The notes beneath the pieces were generated by a model. The model did no database searches. It saw nothing but the letters and a program-made list of their open reading frames with translations, and had not been told where the DNA came from. The position numbers were made by a program, and so were the translations under genes. A stretch of DNA of 64,000 nucleotides, from positions 31,263-95,262 of the forward strand of contig SHVQ01000006.1 of assembly GCA_009694195.1 (NCBI GenBank). Reading direction: 5' to 3'. Shown one piece after another: positions 62,424-64,000 of the stretch. Each line of letters starts with the position of its first letter. Position 1 is the first letter of the stretch. The DNA is from Rhodospirillales bacterium (GTDB lineage Bacteria; Pseudomonadota; Alphaproteobacteria; Rhodospirillales; SHVQ01).

Positions 62424-63698
62424 TCAGATCGCCGCGTTCGCCGGAAGGAACGGCGCCACGTCCGCGAACGGCGTTTTCCCCTCCATGAGCGCGGCAACGA
62501 GGCGTCCCGTCGCGGGGCCGAGCGTGAGGCCGAGGTGGCCGTGCCCGAAGGCGAGCATGACCTCTGGCCGGCCGGGGATCGGGCCGATCACGGGAATGGA
62601 CGTCGGCATCGACGGCCGGAACCCGAGCCACTCGCTCATCGGCTCGGCCTTCAAGCCGGGCAGCACGGTCGCGGCATGGGCGACCAAGCGGCGGATGCGG
62701 CGGAAGTCGGGTGGCGCCTGAAGGCCCGCGAATTCGATTCCCGTGACCAGCCGCAATCCCTCTTCCATTTGAATGAGCGAATAGCCGGGGCTCATCACGG
62801 AAACGGGACGGAGAGGGGATGCGGCCGGCGTCGGCAGCATCACGTGATACCCGCGCTCGGTGTCGAGCGGAACGTCGATCCCGAGCGTGCGGACCAAGTG
62901 CCGCGACCACGCCCCCGCGGCGATGACGGCGCGGTCGAACGCATGCGATGTGTCGGCCTCGTCGATTACCGCGGCGCGCCCGTTCTCGATCTCGATCCGG
63001 CTTATGTGCCGGCGATGAAAACGGCCGCCGTTCTGCGCGACGATCGCCGCGAGCACCCGCATCAAGCCGAGCGGCGAGAGCGTATGGCCGACCTCCGGGA
63101 AGAGTATGGCGCCCTCGAATATAGGCGCGAGGGCGGGTTCCAGCTCGCGGATTTCGCCTCCCTTCAGAATGTCCACTTTTACGCCGAGCTCGCGCCGCCA
63201 CATCGCCTCCGGCAGCGCCGCCTCAAGCGCGCTCTTGCTTCCGTACAGGCGCAGCCAGCCGCGGGAAACGAGGAGCCTTTCGCCGTCGGTTCCTTTCACG
63301 ATCTCGCGCCAGGACGGCACCGCCTCCACGAGCAGGCTGGTGATCGCCTGGGCGAGCCTTTCGACTTCCCCGGGCCGGCACGCGGCGATGAACCTGAGGA
63401 GCCACGGTGCGAACCGCGGCAGGTAGCCCCAGCGGATGACCAGGGGGCCGAGCGGATCGAACAGCATGCGCGGGACCTGGCGCAGGATCGACGGGCGGCC
63501 GAAGGGCAGCACCTCGGCGGTCGCGATGACGCCGGCGTTGCCCGACGAGCACCCTTCGCCGGGGCCACGGGGATCGAAAATCTCGACCGCAAAGCCCGCC
63601 CGCTGAAGATGGATCGCGCAACTGAGCCCGATCGCGCCGGCGCCGACGATGGCCACGGTTCGGCTGTTGGCGCGAGGGATTTTCGACGTTGCTGGCAT
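62424..63698 (-). CDS. DadA-like FAD-dependent D-amino-acid dehydrogenase
   Basis: 424 residues from ATG 63698. FAD Rossmann loop GAGAIG in TVAIVGAGAIGLSCAIHLQ, SSGNAGVIATAEVLPFGRPS, RGYHVMLP and C-terminal WLGFRPSMPTSIPVIGPIPG with GHGHLGLTLGPATGRLVA, the DadA pattern. It converges on the right-hand operon. With the PuuB-like oxidase it is the second imine-generating flavoprotein near the DpkA-like reductase. Confidence 0.85.
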   Translation of the reverse strand: MPATSKIPRANSRTVAIVGAGAIGLSCAIHLQRAGFAVEIFDPRGPGEGCSSGNAGVIATAEVLPFGRPSILRQVPRMLFDPLGPLVIRWGYLPRFAPWLLRFIAACRPGEVERLAQAITSLLVEAVPSWREIVKGTDGERLLVSRGWLRLYGSKSALEAALPEAMWRRELGVKVDILKGGEIRELEPALAPIFEGAILFPEVGHTLSPLGLMRVLAAIVAQNGGRFHRRHISRIEIENGRAAVIDEADTSHAFDRAVIAAGAWSRHLVRTLGIDVPLDTERGYHVMLPTPAASPLRPVSVMSPGYSLIQMEEGLRLVTGIEFAGLQAPPDFRRIRRLVAHAATVLPGLKAEPMSEWLGFRPSMPTSIPVIGPIPGRPEVMLAFGHGHLGLTLGPATGRLVAALMEGKTPFADVAPFLPANAAI

Positions 63699-63885
63699 AT
63701 CGTGCCGGTTGTTTGTCGCCGGGCGTGCGTACCATGGGCCTAGCCGCAAGGCAACGAACCCGGGTTATTCTGCATGGTTATCGCGCTGGGAACCGCGCCC
63801 CTGTGTTTCCGGCGGCGCTCGCGATCCGCGTTACCTTGTGTCTGCGCAAGCGACCGCAGTAGACTGCAGGAACTGGGCGTCATCA

Positions 63886-63916
63886 AGGCCTCCACGTCGC
63901 GTGAGCGTCGAGGCCT
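63886..63916 (+). promoter_or_regulatory. Hairpin upstream of the leuD-like gene
   Basis: AGGCCTC (63886-63892) pairs with GAGGCCT (63910-63916), with a small inner CACG-TCG-CGTG stem, 25 bases before the ATG at 63942. It could be a leader or attenuation structure. The rest of the 63699-63941 gap shows no convincing promoter or peptide. Confidence 0.35.
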
Positions 63917-63941
63917 GTCCCCTCGGAGAACAGCCGACGCC

Positions 63942-64000
63942 ATGAAAATCTTGGGTAAAATCCTCCTCTTCGGCGACGATGTGGACACGGAAGTGATCTA
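63942..64000 (+). CDS. leuD: 3-isopropylmalate dehydratase small subunit-like (LeuD), N-terminus only
   Basis: Partial gene cut by the right edge. It reads MKILGKILLFGDDVDTEVI, matching the FGDxVDTDxI start of aconitase swivel-domain small subunits (LeuD/HacB type; the compact version without a long N-terminal extension). GGAGA lies 12 bases upstream of the ATG. Only 19 residues are visible, so LeuD cannot be separated from homoaconitase or 2,3-dimethylmalate dehydratase small subunits. Confidence 0.65.
   Translation, partial: MKILGKILLFGDDVDTEVI

Overview
The window is GC-rich, densely coded chromosomal DNA from a Gram-negative proteobacterium. An alphaproteobacterium (Rhodospirillales/Hyphomicrobiales-like) is my best guess. 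It rests on overall gene content (EhuA- and ectoine-hydrolase-like genes, glycine-betaine and polyamine ABC operons, a glucarate dehydratase/uronate dehydrogenase pair) and on a REP-like nested palindrome of a kind I associate with alphaproteobacteria. No rRNA, tRNA, CRISPR array, transposase or phage gene was seen. No gene-free stretch exceeds 300 bases.

Left part (1-3.2 kb): the 5' end of cinA, an exported metallo-beta-lactamase-fold hydrolase, an aldo/keto reductase and a metal-complete M24 peptidase.

Electron-transfer island (3.3-18 kb): a cytoplasmic FAD/NAD(P) protein fused to two cyclic-nucleotide-binding domains and a four-cluster ferredoxin; a membrane protein with two H-X13-H haem-b helices; an FHA-TM-decahaem cytochrome c; a small exported protein; an exported tandem GlcG/HbpS protein; a putative outer-membrane beta-barrel; a decahaem lipoprotein with a C-terminal LVIVD beta-propeller; and, convergent to these, a c554-like multihaem cytochrome. 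There are 24 CXXCH motifs plus one CX4CH motif in about 11 kb. Read in order, the genes look like a route from cytoplasmic NAD(P)H to the outer surface. This is the most interesting part of the window.

Type II secretion (18.1-32.3 kb): gspO-E-F-G-H-I-J-K followed by a MORN-repeat protein and a PPC-domain protein on the + strand, converging on gspL-M-C-D on the - strand. T2SS exports outer-membrane cytochromes in Shewanella, so adjacency to the haem island is suggestive.

Nitrogen-compound region (32.4-42.6 kb, all - strand): glutathione transferase, two creatinase/ectoine-hydrolase-like M24 proteins lacking the metal aspartates, an EhuA-like ATPase without permeases, an amidase, a TauD-type dioxygenase and a complete betaine-type ABC transporter with two different permeases and a strong hairpin between the binding-protein and ATPase genes.

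Acyl-CoA region (42.7-52.2 kb): an NDP-forming acyl-CoA synthetase with a DUF35 protein and a Cys-less thiolase-like protein; a second amidase; then a four-gene set matching LvaB-LvaA-LvaC-LvaE of levulinate/4-hydroxyacid catabolism.

Right part (52.4-64 kb): a polyamine-type ABC operon running into a GntR/FCD regulator, an FAD amine oxidase, a PhzF-like protein with an altered catalytic position, a DpkA-like imine reductase, a glucarate dehydratase-like enolase and a uronate dehydrogenase-like SDR; then a DadA-like oxidase on the - strand and the first codons of a leuD-like gene. A family of GGGGGAATCCCCC palindromes lies inside or beside two genes' 5' ends.
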